A DNA stretch of 53,654 nt from an uncultured Flavobacteriaceae bacterium (GCA_913020075.1 CAJWAE010000002.1:1-53654), one strand, 5' to 3'. Positions 36,064 to 44,395 are shown, numbered from the stretch's first letter. The notes: generated by a model from the letters alone, not told the origin. Numbers and translations are program-made.

Positions 36064-38886
36064 ATGAGTGATCAAAAACGTCTTTTTTTACTAGATGCAT
36101 TTGCCCTGATTTTTAGAGGGTATTATGCTTTTATCAAAAATCCGAGAATCAATTCTAAAGGAATGGACACCTCCGCTATCATGGGGTTTACCAATTCATT
36201 ACTAGACGTAATAAAAAGAGAGCGCCCGGATCACTTGGCCGTATGCTTTGACAAAGGCGGATCTGTTAGTCGTAACGAAATGTTTTCCGAATATAAAGCA
36301 AATCGGGATGAAACTCCTGAAGCGATTAAAATAGCAGTGCCCTATATTCAGGAAATTTTAAAGGCGATGCATATTCCAGTAATTGAAAGAGAAGGTTTTG
36401 AGGCAGATGATATTATTGGGACTTTAGCCAAACAAGCAGAAAAAGAAGGTTATAAAGTTTTTATGGTTACACCTGACAAAGACTTTGCACAATTAGTTTC
36501 TGAAAATATTTTCATGTATCGTCCTTCAAGAATGGGAAACGGTATAGAAATATGGGGAATACCAGAAGTACAAGAAAAGTTTGAAGTTAAAAATCCCGAA
36601 CAAGTCATTGATTACCTGGGAATGATGGGGGATGCTGTAGATAATATTCCCGGTTTGCCAGGTGTTGGAGATAAAACTGCCAAAAAGTTTTTAAAAGCCT
36701 ACGGGAGTATGGAGGTCTTACTGGAAAACACACATGAAATTAAAGGAAAGTTAAAGGATAAAATTGAAGCCAATAAAGAATTAGGAATCCTATCTAAAGA
36801 GTTAGCAACTATTATTTTAGATGTTCCCGTTACTTTTGAAGCCGAAACTTATGAGTTAAGTACTCCTGACCATGAAGCAGTAGAAATTCTTTTTGAAGAA
36901 CTGGAGTTCAGAAGAATGTCAGAAAATTTTAAGAGAATTTTTGCTTTAGAAAAATCAAATCCTAAATCCAAAGAAAAAATAATTGCCACCAAACAACTTA
37001 TTGAAGGTGAGCAATTTGATCTTTTTTCATCTCCAGGAAGTGGCAATGTTTCAGAGAGCAGTATAATTAATCGTAAAAATTTAATCGAGCAAGGTCATTT
37101 TTATCAATATGTCAATACTCCTGTGGGAAGAGGTCTTTTATTTGAAGAGTTAATGAATCAAAAAAGTGTTTGTTTTGATACTGAAACAACTTCCCTAGAC
37201 GCTTTAAAAGCAGAGTTGGTTGGAATTGCCTTTTCATGGGAGTCTGGAAAAGGATACTATCTCGTGCTTCCTAAAGATAGAGTGGAAGTACTCCAAATTC
37301 TTGAATCCTTCAAGCAATTCTTTTTAGAACCCTTCATCGAAAAGATTGGACATAATTTAAAATATGATTTGAAAGTTTTACGTAATTATGGAGTTGATGT
37401 AAAAGCACCTATTTTTGACACCATGATTGCTCATTATTTAGTCAATCCTGATATGCTTCATAACTTAGATATTTTAGCTGAGACCTATTTAAATTATTCA
37501 CCACAATCCATTACGGAGCTAATTGGTAAAAAAGGTAAAAATCAAGGAAGTATTCGAGATGTATCGATATTGCAACAAACAGAGTATGCGGTTGAAGATA
37601 CGGACATCACTTTGCAGCTCAGACAACATTTTGAAGAAGAAATGAATAATGCAAATACTTTGTCATTATATAAGACCGTAGAATTACCTTTGGTGAAGAT
37701 CCTTACTGATATGGAATGTGAAGGAATCAATCTTAATATTTCTTTTTTAGAAGACCTTTCAAAAACATTAAATATAGATATTCGACAAAATGAAAAAGCA
37801 ATTTTTGAAGCAGCTGGAGAAACCTTTAACCTTGCTTCACCAAAACAGTTAGGACTCATTCTTTTTGACAAACTAAAACTAATAGATAAACCTAAGAAAA
37901 CTAAAACAGGGCAATATTCAACCGCAGAGGATGTTCTTTCTTACTTAGCAAAAGAGCATAAAATTGTCTCTGATATTTTAAATTGGCGATCTCTTCAAAA
38001 ATTACAAAACACATATGTTGAGGCTCTTCCCAAAGAGATTAATTCAAAAACCGGAAGAGTTCATACGGTCTACAATCAAGCCGTAGCATCAACAGGGCGG
38101 TTGAGCAGCAATAGCCCTAATCTACAAAATATTCCCATCAGGACACCAAGGGGTCAACAAGTTCGTAAAGCATTTATTCCAAGGGATAAAACCCATGTTT
38201 TAATAGCTGCCGATTATTCTCAAATTGAATTACGGATTATTGCTGCATTAAGTAAAGATGAAGGAATGGTGAATGCTTTTAAAAATAATGAAGACATTCA
38301 TTGTGCTACGGCAGCAAAAGTATTTGATGTTCCCTTGGAACAAGTAACGCGTGAACAGCGAGGTAATGCTAAAACAGTAAATTTTGGAATTATTTATGGT
38401 GTTTCCGCCTTTGGACTGAGTCAACAAACAGAATTAAACAGAACTGAAGCAAAAAAACTTATTGAAACCTATTATGAAACCTATCCAAAATTACGTGCGT
38501 ATATGAGAGATCAAATTGATTTTGCTAGGGATAACGGCTATGTTTCGACAGTACTAGGTCGAAGACGCTATTTAAAAGATATTAACTCGCAAAATGCAAT
38601 AGTTAGAGGGGCTGCGGAACGTAATGCTGTCAATGCGCCTATTCAGGGAAGTGCTGCTGATATTATAAAATTGGCAATGATTTCTATTTATAATCGATTA
38701 AATGAAGAAAAATGGAAATCTAAAATGTTACTCCAGGTTCACGATGAACTAGTTTTTGATGTTCCTAATGATGAAATTGAGTCTTTAAAAATCATGGTGA
38801 AAAATGAAATGGAAAATGCATTTAAACTAGATGTTCCTTTATTGGTCGATATCGGAATTGGAAACAATTGGTTAGAAGCTCACTAG
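36064..38886 (+). CDS. polA: DNA polymerase I
   Basis: The protein has 940 residues with all three activities. The 5'-3' exonuclease (about 1-300) has L-L-D-A-F-A-L-I-F-R-G and D-A-V-D-N-I-P-G-L-P-G-V-G-D-K-T-A. The 3'-5' exonuclease is intact: F-D-T-E-T-T (Exo I), H-N-L-K-Y-D (Exo II) and Y-A-V-E-D-T-D (Exo III). Polymerase motifs are A-D-Y-S-Q-I-E-L-R, K-T-V-N-F-G-I-I-Y-G and Q-V-H-D-E-L-V-F. It acts in Okazaki fragment processing and repair. Confidence 0.96.
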   Translation: MSDQKRLFLLDAFALIFRGYYAFIKNPRINSKGMDTSAIMGFTNSLLDVIKRERPDHLAVCFDKGGSVSRNEMFSEYKANRDETPEAIKIAVPYIQEILKAMHIPVIEREGFEADDIIGTLAKQAEKEGYKVFMVTPDKDFAQLVSENIFMYRPSRMGNGIEIWGIPEVQEKFEVKNPEQVIDYLGMMGDAVDNIPGLPGVGDKTAKKFLKAYGSMEVLLENTHEIKGKLKDKIEANKELGILSKELATIILDVPVTFEAETYELSTPDHEAVEILFEELEFRRMSENFKRIFALEKSNPKSKEKIIATKQLIEGEQFDLFSSPGSGNVSESSIINRKNLIEQGHFYQYVNTPVGRGLLFEELMNQKSVCFDTETTSLDALKAELVGIAFSWESGKGYYLVLPKDRVEVLQILESFKQFFLEPFIEKIGHNLKYDLKVLRNYGVDVKAPIFDTMIAHYLVNPDMLHNLDILAETYLNYSPQSITELIGKKGKNQGSIRDVSILQQTEYAVEDTDITLQLRQHFEEEMNNANTLSLYKTVELPLVKILTDMECEGINLNISFLEDLSKTLNIDIRQNEKAIFEAAGETFNLASPKQLGLILFDKLKLIDKPKKTKTGQYSTAEDVLSYLAKEHKIVSDILNWRSLQKLQNTYVEALPKEINSKTGRVHTVYNQAVASTGRLSSNSPNLQNIPIRTPRGQQVRKAFIPRDKTHVLIAADYSQIELRIIAALSKDEGMVNAFKNNEDIHCATAAKVFDVPLEQVTREQRGNAKTVNFGIIYGVSAFGLSQQTELNRTEAKKLIETYYETYPKLRAYMRDQIDFARDNGYVSTVLGRRRYLKDINSQNAIVRGAAERNAVNAPIQGSAADIIKLAMISIYNRLNEEKWKSKMLLQVHDELVFDVPNDEIESLKIMVKNEMENAFKLDVPLLVDIGIGNNWLEAH

Positions 38887-38956
38887 TGAAAAAAAATCTG
38901 TTTACGAAGCACTAAAGAATTAGAATAAAAAATTTTTTCAAAGTAATATATAATTG

Positions 38957-38964
38957 TACATTTG
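38957..38964 (+). promoter_or_regulatory. -7 promoter box of the rplM-rpsI operon
   Basis: TACATTTG is an exact consensus match. The predicted transcript starts near 38968-38970 and has a leader of about 38 bases before the rplM GTG at 39007. Confidence 0.55.
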
Positions 38965-39006
38965 CACCCCGTTGAAACAATTTTTCGATGGATAAAATTA
39001 TTTATT

Positions 39007-39462
39007 GTGAATACACTGAGTTATAAAACAATCTCTGCCAACGAAAATACTGTTAAAAAAGAGTGGGTTGTCCTGGATGTAAAGGGGCTTCCCTTAGGTA
39101 GAGTTTCTGGAATTATTGCCAAATTTTTACGTGGGAAATACAAAACTAATTACACGCCTCATGTAGACTGTGGTGACAATGTTGTTGTTATCAATGCAGC
39201 TCATATAACTTTGAGTGGAAACAAATGGGAGCAAAAAGAATATGTGCGTCATACTGGTTATCCCGGAGGACAACGTTTTCTTAATGCAACTCAACTACAC
39301 AATAAAAAAAACACTCGTCTTGTGGAAAACGCAGTACGAGGAATGCTTCCTAAGAATAAATTAGGTGCCGAATTATTCAGGAACCTTCGTCTTTATAGTG
39401 ATTCCGAACATCAGCAAGAAGGACAAAACCCAAAAACCATTAACATAAACGAATTTTTATAA
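39007..39462 (+). CDS. rplM: 50S ribosomal protein L13
   Basis: The protein has 151 residues from the GTG at 39007, which gives the family N-terminus M-N-T-L-S-Y-K-T-I-S-A. An in-frame TTG at 38962 lies in the promoter box and is not a real start. Conserved motifs are W-V-V-L-D-V-K-G-L-P-L-G-R, H-T-G-Y-P-G-G-Q and V-R-G-M-L-P-K-N-K. It is the first gene of the L13-S9 pair. Confidence 0.95.
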   Translation: MNTLSYKTISANENTVKKEWVVLDVKGLPLGRVSGIIAKFLRGKYKTNYTPHVDCGDNVVVINAAHITLSGNKWEQKEYVRHTGYPGGQRFLNATQLHNKKNTRLVENAVRGMLPKNKLGAELFRNLRLYSDSEHQQEGQNPKTININEFL

Positions 39463-39848
39463 TGGATACTATTCACACAATTGGCCGTAGAAAAACATCT
39501 GTCGCTCGAATTTATGTAAGCGAAGGAAAAGGAGCAATCACGGTTAATAAAAAAGATTATACAGACTATTTTCCAACTGCTACTTTACAGTATAAGGTTC
39601 AACAACCATTTTTATTAACAGACACAAAGGGAAATTATGATTTAAAAGTAACTGTTAAAGGAGGTGGATCTAATGGACAAGCCGAAGCTGTTCGTTTAGC
39701 AATCTCCAGAGCACTCTGTAAAATCAATGAAGAACACCGTACAGAACTAAAGCCTGAAGGTTTATTAACTCGTGATCCACGTATGGTTGAACGTAAGAAA
39801 TTCGGTCAGAAAAAAGCAAGAAAAAAATTCCAATTTTCCAAACGATAA
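39462..39848 (+). CDS. rpsI: 30S ribosomal protein S9
   Basis: The protein has 128 residues. It shows I-G-R-R-K-T-S-V-A-R near the N-terminus and the basic C-terminal K-K-A-R-K-K-F-Q-F-S-K-R tail that reaches the P-site tRNA. The ATG shares its A with the rplM stop, so translation is coupled. Confidence 0.96.
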   Translation: MDTIHTIGRRKTSVARIYVSEGKGAITVNKKDYTDYFPTATLQYKVQQPFLLTDTKGNYDLKVTVKGGGSNGQAEAVRLAISRALCKINEEHRTELKPEGLLTRDPRMVERKKFGQKKARKKFQFSKR

Positions 39849-39857
39849 TTGGTACAC

Positions 39858-39875
39858 GTTTTGCCTCGGCAAAAC
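39858..39875 (+). terminator. Hairpin after rpsI, possible terminator
   Basis: GTTTTGC at 39858-39864 pairs with GCAAAAC at 39869-39875 around CTCG. The downstream tract (ATGTTCATTAATTTATT) is U-rich but interrupted, so this may be a weak terminator or the first element of the rpsB leader. Confidence 0.4.
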
Positions 39876-39995
39876 CATGTTCATTAATTTATTAAATAAC
39901 CCAGTTGCTTAAACCGCCAACAGCGGACATTAGTTTAGCATCTAAACAAGATTATAAACTTGTTGCTATTCAAAAGGAACGTAAACTAAAACATA
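39876..39995 (+). promoter_or_regulatory. Structured leader of rpsB-tsf, candidate ribosomal-protein autoregulatory RNA
   Basis: The 120 bases before rpsB hold three short hairpins: CCGC/GCGG (39914-39917 with 39923-39926, loop CAACA), GTTTAG/CTAAAC (39933-39938 with 39942-39947) and AACAAG/CTTGTT (39945-39950 with 39959-39964). The last two share bases 39945-39947 and cannot form together. Ribosomal leaders that bind their own product are common before rpsB in other phyla; I infer a similar role here. No clear -7 box was found. Confidence 0.4.
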
Positions 39996-40868
39996 ATGGC
40001 AAAAACAGAAGTAAATGACCTGCTTAACGCGGGAGTCCACTTTGGACACTTAACAAGAAAATGGAACCCCAATATGGCCCCGTATATTTATATGGAGCGT
40101 AATGGAATTCACATTATCAATCTCTACAAAACTGCTGCTAAAATTGAGGAAACGAATGAGGCGCTTAAAAAAATAGCTGCTTCAGGCCGTAAAATCCTTT
40201 TTGTTGCTACAAAAAAACAAGCCAAAGACATCGTTGCTGAAAAAGCTAAGGCTGTTAATATGCCCTATATTACTGAGCGTTGGCCCGGAGGTATGTTAAC
40301 AAATTTTGTTACTATTCGTAAAGCAGTAAAAAAAATGGCATCTATCGATCGTATGAAGAAAGATGGAACATTTGAAACACTTTCCAAAAAAGAACGATTA
40401 CAGGTAAACCGCTTACGTGCAAAACTTGAAAAAAACTTAGGTTCAATAACTGAAATGACACGTCTTCCAGGTGCGATTTTTATTGTTGATACCACTCGCG
40501 AGCATATAGCCGTAAGGGAAGCTCAAAAATTGAATATTCCAATTTTTGCAATGGTAGATACTAATTCAGACCCACGTGATGTTGACTTTGTAATTCCATC
40601 TAATGATGATGCTTCAAAATCTATTGATAAAATTATGGGACTTGTCACTGGTGCTGTCGCTGATGGATTAAAAGAACGTAAAAGTGAAAAAGAAGGAAGT
40701 GCTTCTGATGATGCTGCTAAAATGGAAACTGCCGCTAAAGAAACTGAAGTTAAGGATAATGAAATGACTAATAATATTCCAAAAGAGTCAACCTCAGAAA
40801 CTCCAAATACCGAAGATAAAAAAGAAGAAAGTCCTTCTAAAAAAGCTTCTGTCAAAAAAGAAAAGTAA
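39996..40868 (+). CDS. rpsB: 30S ribosomal protein S2 with extended acidic/lysine tail
   Basis: The protein has 290 residues. The S2 core fills residues 1-233 (L-L-N-A-G-V-H-F-G-H, W-N-P-N-M-A-P-Y-I-Y, R-W-P-G-G-M-L-T-N, P-G-A-I-F-I-V-D). Residues about 234-290 form a low-complexity tail rich in Lys, Glu, Ser and Thr that is absent from the E. coli protein and is likely disordered. It is followed by tsf after 31 bases, the conserved rpsB-tsf order. Confidence 0.95.
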   Translation: MAKTEVNDLLNAGVHFGHLTRKWNPNMAPYIYMERNGIHIINLYKTAAKIEETNEALKKIAASGRKILFVATKKQAKDIVAEKAKAVNMPYITERWPGGMLTNFVTIRKAVKKMASIDRMKKDGTFETLSKKERLQVNRLRAKLEKNLGSITEMTRLPGAIFIVDTTREHIAVREAQKLNIPIFAMVDTNSDPRDVDFVIPSNDDASKSIDKIMGLVTGAVADGLKERKSEKEGSASDDAAKMETAAKETEVKDNEMTNNIPKESTSETPNTEDKKEESPSKKASVKKEK

Positions 40869-40899
40869 AGCATAAACAACCCATAAAAACTGTATAACT

Positions 40900-41718
40900 G
40901 TGAAAATTACTGCATCTGAAGTAAATAAACTCCGCCAATCAACTGGAGCGGGAATGATGGACTGTAAAAAAGCGCTTGTTGAATCCGAAGGTGATTTCGA
41001 AAAAGCCGTTGAAAATTTACGTAAAAAAGGACAGAAAGTTGCTGCAAACCGTGCTGATAGAAATTCTTCTGAAGGTGCCGTGTTAGCAAAAGTAAACGAT
41101 GATAACACTTCAGGTGTAATAGTTTCTTTAAACTGTGAAACTGACTTTGTTGCAAAAAATGATACTTATTTAAATTTAGCTAATGCATTAACTGATTTAG
41201 CATTAAATCAGGATACTCTGGAGTCCTTTTTATCTGCTGAATTTCAAGGAATGAGTGTTGCTGAAAAATTGACTGAACAAACTGGGCTTATTGGGGAAAA
41301 GATTGAAATTGGTGGATTTAAAAAATTAAGTGCTCCTTTTGTGGGATCTTATATTCATGCTGGAAACAAAATTGCAACTCTCGTTGGTCTATCAGATATT
41401 ATTGACAATGCCGCAGAAATTTCGAAAAATGTTGCTATGCAGGCTGCTGCCATGAACCCAATTGCTTTGAATGAAGATGGAGTAGATGCTTCTGTAGTAG
41501 AAAAAGAAATTGAGATTGCGAAAGATCAACTTCGCCAAGAAGGAAAACCTGAGGCTATGTTAGATAATATTGCAAAAGGCAAGCTCAAACGCTTCTTTAA
41601 AGACAACACTTTAGTAAATCAAGATTATATCAAAAACAACAAAGTATCTGTTAGCTCTTATGTCAAGTCAGCAGGAGAAGTTCATGTAACTTCATTTGAA
41701 CGTTTAGCTTTAGTGTAA
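40900..41718 (+). CDS. tsf: Translation elongation factor Ts
   Basis: The protein has 272 residues and is the nucleotide exchange factor for EF-Tu. The N-terminal UBA-like domain has L-R-Q-S-T-G-A-G-M-M-D-C-K-K-A-L, and the core has V-S-L-N-C-E-T-D-F-V-A-K-N. The start is GTG at 40900, giving M-K-I-T-A-S-E-V. It is the last gene of this ribosomal block and ends before a strong bidirectional hairpin. Confidence 0.96.
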   Translation: MKITASEVNKLRQSTGAGMMDCKKALVESEGDFEKAVENLRKKGQKVAANRADRNSSEGAVLAKVNDDNTSGVIVSLNCETDFVAKNDTYLNLANALTDLALNQDTLESFLSAEFQGMSVAEKLTEQTGLIGEKIEIGGFKKLSAPFVGSYIHAGNKIATLVGLSDIIDNAAEISKNVAMQAAAMNPIALNEDGVDASVVEKEIEIAKDQLRQEGKPEAMLDNIAKGKLKRFFKDNTLVNQDYIKNNKVSVSSYVKSAGEVHVTSFERLALV

Positions 41719-41735
41719 GAGTTAATTAAATAAAT

Positions 41736-41770
41736 AAAAAAGGGCATCTAGAAATAATATGTCCTTTTTT
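41736..41770. terminator. Bidirectional terminator between tsf and the DUF3127 gene
   Basis: AAAAAAGGGCAT (41736-41747) pairs with ATGTCCTTTTTT (41759-41770), 12 pairs including one G-U, with an 11-base loop. T-runs on both strands suit termination of both convergent transcripts. Confidence 0.75.
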
Positions 41771-41810
41771 TTGATTAAAACTTATAAAGATCCTACAAAG
41801 GGGGGGGGAT

Positions 41811-42185
41811 TTAAAAAGGAAGGTCATCCTCAACTTGATTTGCTTCACCCTCAGCAGGCTGAAAAGAAGTAGCAGGAGGCATCGGAGGCATTTCTGTTGG
41901 AGCTGAGCCTTCTGAAGTTTCAATACGCCAGCCTTGTATAGAATTGAAATACTTAGTTTCACCTTCTGGATTAACCCAGTCGCGACCGCGTAAATTAATT
42001 CCAATTTTTACAGATTGTCCAACTTGATAGCTGTTTAGTAAATCACACTTATCTTGAATAAATTCAACTAGTATATGTTGAGGATACTGCTCTTCAGTAG
42101 TTACGACTACTTCTCGTTTCCTAAATCCATTAGAGCCATAAGCTTTAGTTTCGTCAATCCATTTAATTTTTCCCGTTACTTCCAT
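41811..42185 (-). CDS. DUF3127 protein, probable OB-fold single-strand-binding-like protein
   Basis: I place the start at the ATG at 42183-42185 (M-E-V-T-G-K-I-K-W), giving 124 residues; an upstream start at 42230 would span the -7 box. The N-terminal 85 residues look like a compact beta-rich domain (G-F-R-K-R-E-V-V-V-T-T, F-I-Q-D-K-C-D-L-L, W-V-N-P-E-G-E-T-K-Y-F). A Pro/Met/Glu-rich linker follows, ending in E-D-D-L-P-F. That acidic tip resembles the D-D-D-I-P-F peptide with which SSB recruits partner proteins. Function is unproven; a single-stranded nucleic acid role is inferred. Confidence 0.75.
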   Translation of the reverse strand: MEVTGKIKWIDETKAYGSNGFRKREVVVTTEEQYPQHILVEFIQDKCDLLNSYQVGQSVKIGINLRGRDWVNPEGETKYFNSIQGWRIETSEGSAPTEMPPMPPATSFQPAEGEANQVEDDLPF

Positions 42186-42202
42186 AATGTGTTTGATTAA
42201 GA

Positions 42203-42210
42203 CAAAAATA
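42203..42210 (-). promoter_or_regulatory. -7 promoter box for the DUF3127 gene
   Basis: The minus strand reads TATTTTTG, an exact consensus match, 17 bases before the ATG at 42185. Confidence 0.5.
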
Positions 42211-42261
42211 ATAAAAGTTTTATCGGTCATGCACCTTTCGTGTTATTTTTTCAAATTCAAT

Positions 42262-42269
42262 TATCTTTG
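42262..42269 (+). promoter_or_regulatory. -7 promoter box for the sensor kinase
   Basis: TATCTTTG is an exact consensus match, 16 bases before the ATG at 42286. Confidence 0.5.
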
Positions 42270-42285
42270 TATTTAAGAGACATAT

Positions 42286-43452
42286 ATGAATCTACAAAAA
42301 AACTTTAGGGATTTACTTAAAAATAGCTGGTTACTTTTCGCTTTCGCCATAGTAATTTTGATTTTGTGGAACACTAATGTTTTATTTGAAAATTTAAGCA
42401 TAGAAGAGCGAACTAAAATGGAGCTTTGGGTATTTGCTCAAAAAGAATACATTCAAAATCAGAGTTTGAGTAATTTGACTTTTGAAGTACTTCAACACTC
42501 AGGAGTAAATCCGATGATTCAAGTTGATGAAAATAATAAAATTTTAGAAATTAGAAATATCAATTGGAATGTAAAAAAACAAGATTCTACAATATTATAT
42601 AAAATTTTAAACAGAATAAAAAATGAAAATAAACCAATAATCATTGAGTATATTAATGGAGAAGGAGTGTTAGTTGTAAATCAAAAACTATATTATGGGG
42701 ACTCGATTACACTAAAAAAATTACAATACTATCCTCTTGCATTATTATTGATTATTTTTCTTTTTGGAGCAGTATTATATTTCGTTTTTAAAACTGCTAA
42801 AATAGGTGAGCAAAATCGTTTATGGGCTGGTATGGCGAAGGAAACTGCTCACCAAATTGGGACACCGTTAACTTCAATGATGGGTTGGATTACTTTACTC
42901 AAAGAAAAACAAAAAAAATCCATACCTATAGTAGAAATAGAAAAAGATATTGAGCGATTAAAAATAATTACAGATCGATTTTCTAAAATAGGCTCTTCTC
43001 CAGAATTAATCCCTTCTAATATTGTTGACACTATTAGTAGAACAGTAGAATATCTTCAAAAAAGAAGTTCAAAGCACATTAGATTTGATTTAAAACTCCC
43101 TAAAAAGAAGATTATTCTTTTTTACAATGATCAATTAATAAGTTGGACTCTTGAAAACTTAATCAAAAACGGTATTGATGCAATGAAAGGGAAAGGAATA
43201 CTTTCCATAAACCTTAAGGAACTGGAAAATCAAATAGAAATTATAATCAGTGATTCAGGTTCTGGAATGAAAAATGAAATTACAAATAAAATTTTTAACC
43301 CTGGTTTCACTACAAAAAAAAGAGGTTGGGGACTAGGACTCTCACTGGCAAAAAGAATTATAGTGGATTTTCATCAGGGTAAAATAAGTGTATTAAGAAC
43401 TGATCTTAGAAAAGGTACTAGTTTTAAAATTATACTAAATAAAAAAGTGTAA
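42286..43452 (+). CDS. Membrane-bound sensor histidine kinase
   Basis: The protein has 388 residues. Transmembrane helices at about 15-29 and 148-168 frame a periplasmic sensor domain of about 115 residues. The phosphoacceptor is H189 in E-T-A-H-Q-I-G-T-P-L-T. The ATPase domain has N-L-I-K-N-G-I-D-A-M (N box), D-S-G-S-G-M (G1) and G-W-G-L-G-L-S-L-A-K (G2). No response regulator gene is adjacent, so this is an orphan kinase in the window. The signal is unknown. Confidence 0.88.
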   Translation: MNLQKNFRDLLKNSWLLFAFAIVILILWNTNVLFENLSIEERTKMELWVFAQKEYIQNQSLSNLTFEVLQHSGVNPMIQVDENNKILEIRNINWNVKKQDSTILYKILNRIKNENKPIIIEYINGEGVLVVNQKLYYGDSITLKKLQYYPLALLLIIFLFGAVLYFVFKTAKIGEQNRLWAGMAKETAHQIGTPLTSMMGWITLLKEKQKKSIPIVEIEKDIERLKIITDRFSKIGSSPELIPSNIVDTISRTVEYLQKRSSKHIRFDLKLPKKKIILFYNDQLISWTLENLIKNGIDAMKGKGILSINLKELENQIEIIISDSGSGMKNEITNKIFNPGFTTKKRGWGLGLSLAKRIIVDFHQGKISVLRTDLRKGTSFKIILNKKV

Positions 43453-43459
43453 GTCAATT

Positions 43460-43855
43460 TTATACTTCAAAAAAAACAGCTATTGCTTTTGCAGTATCCT
43501 GCATTTCCTGCTCAGAAAGTTGTGCTTTTTTTTGAAAGTAAGCATCTTCTATGCTCTGCAAAGGAATTAAATGTACATGTGCATGAGGAATCTCCAAACC
43601 AATTATCGAAATTCCTATTCGCCTACATGGAATTGCCTTTCTTATAGCTAATGCTACTTTTCTTGAAAATGACATTAATTGATTATAAGTTAATTCTGGA
43701 AGATCGAAAAATTTATCGACAGCAATTTTAGGGACACATAATACATGTCCTTTTGTATTTGGGTTAATATCCAAAAAAGCTAAACAATAGTCATCTTCTG
43801 CAACTTTATAACTTGACACTTCACCTGAAATTATTTTTGAAAAAAGAGTTTCCAT
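43460..43855 (-). CDS. HIT family (histidine triad) nucleotide-binding protein
   Basis: The protein has 131 residues with the triad H-A-H-V-H-L-I-P-L near 94 and the family start F-S-K-I-I-S-G-E. HIT proteins hydrolyse nucleoside phosphoramidates or dinucleoside polyphosphates. Its ATG shares a base with the greA stop, so the two are translationally coupled. Confidence 0.9.
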   Translation of the reverse strand: METLFSKIISGEVSSYKVAEDDYCLAFLDINPNTKGHVLCVPKIAVDKFFDLPELTYNQLMSFSRKVALAIRKAIPCRRIGISIIGLEIPHAHVHLIPLQSIEDAYFQKKAQLSEQEMQDTAKAIAVFFEV

Positions 43856-44331
43856 TAACTACGTGAAATAGATACTACTTCCAATTCAATATTTCCATTT
43901 GGGACCTCAATAATGGCTGATTCTCCAACTTTTTTTCCTAAAAGACCTTTCCCAATAGGCGAGTCAACTGAAATTTTGCCTATTTTAAGATCAGCCTCAC
44001 TTTGTGCTACTAGGGTATATTTCATAACACCAGCATTGGCTTTATTTTTTAGTTCTACAGTAGATAAAACTAAAACCTTTGAATTATCTAATTCTGATTC
44101 ATTTATAATTCGTGCATTAGAAAGTGTATTTTCCGTTCTAGCTATAAGCATTTCAAGCATTCCTTGTGCTTCTTTAGCTGCATCATATTCTGCGTTTTCA
44201 CTTAAATCTCCTTTATCTCGAGCTTCGGCGATAGCATTTGAAGCCTTCGGGCGTTCAATATCTTTGAGCTGATTTAACTCAGCACGAAGTTTTTTTAAAC
44301 CTTCTTCAGTGTAATAAGATACTTTACTCAT
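43855..44331 (-). CDS. greA: Transcription elongation factor GreA
   Basis: The protein has 158 residues. The N-terminal coiled coil (E-G-L-K-K-L-R-A-E-L-N-Q-L) ends in D-K-G-D-L-S-E-N-A-E-Y, the acidic tip that stimulates transcript cleavage by RNA polymerase. The C-terminal FKBP-like domain has S-P-I-G-K-G-L-L-G-K-K-V-G. It has its own -7 box at 44383-44390. Confidence 0.95.
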   Translation of the reverse strand: MSKVSYYTEEGLKKLRAELNQLKDIERPKASNAIAEARDKGDLSENAEYDAAKEAQGMLEMLIARTENTLSNARIINESELDNSKVLVLSTVELKNKANAGVMKYTLVAQSEADLKIGKISVDSPIGKGLLGKKVGESAIIEVPNGNIELEVVSISRS

Positions 44332-44382
44332 GATTTATGCGTTTTAAGTAAACAGAAAATTTTCCCAAAGGTTGATTTATAA

Positions 44383-44390
44383 CAAATATA
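44383..44390 (-). promoter_or_regulatory. -7 promoter box for greA
   Basis: The minus strand reads TATATTTG, an exact consensus match, about 50 bases before the greA ATG. It lies just upstream of the divergent Rieske-like gene start. Confidence 0.5.
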
Positions 44391-44395
44391 CAAAA

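Noticed and set aside
38962-39006. In-frame TTG start that would extend rplM by 15 codons
   Set aside because: The TTG lies inside the -7 box TACATTTG, and the family N-terminus M-N-T-L-S-Y begins at the GTG at 39007.
39849-39995. tRNA or small RNA gene between rpsI and rpsB
   Set aside because: No cloverleaf, T-loop GTTCGA or CCA pattern is present; the hairpins fit an mRNA leader better.
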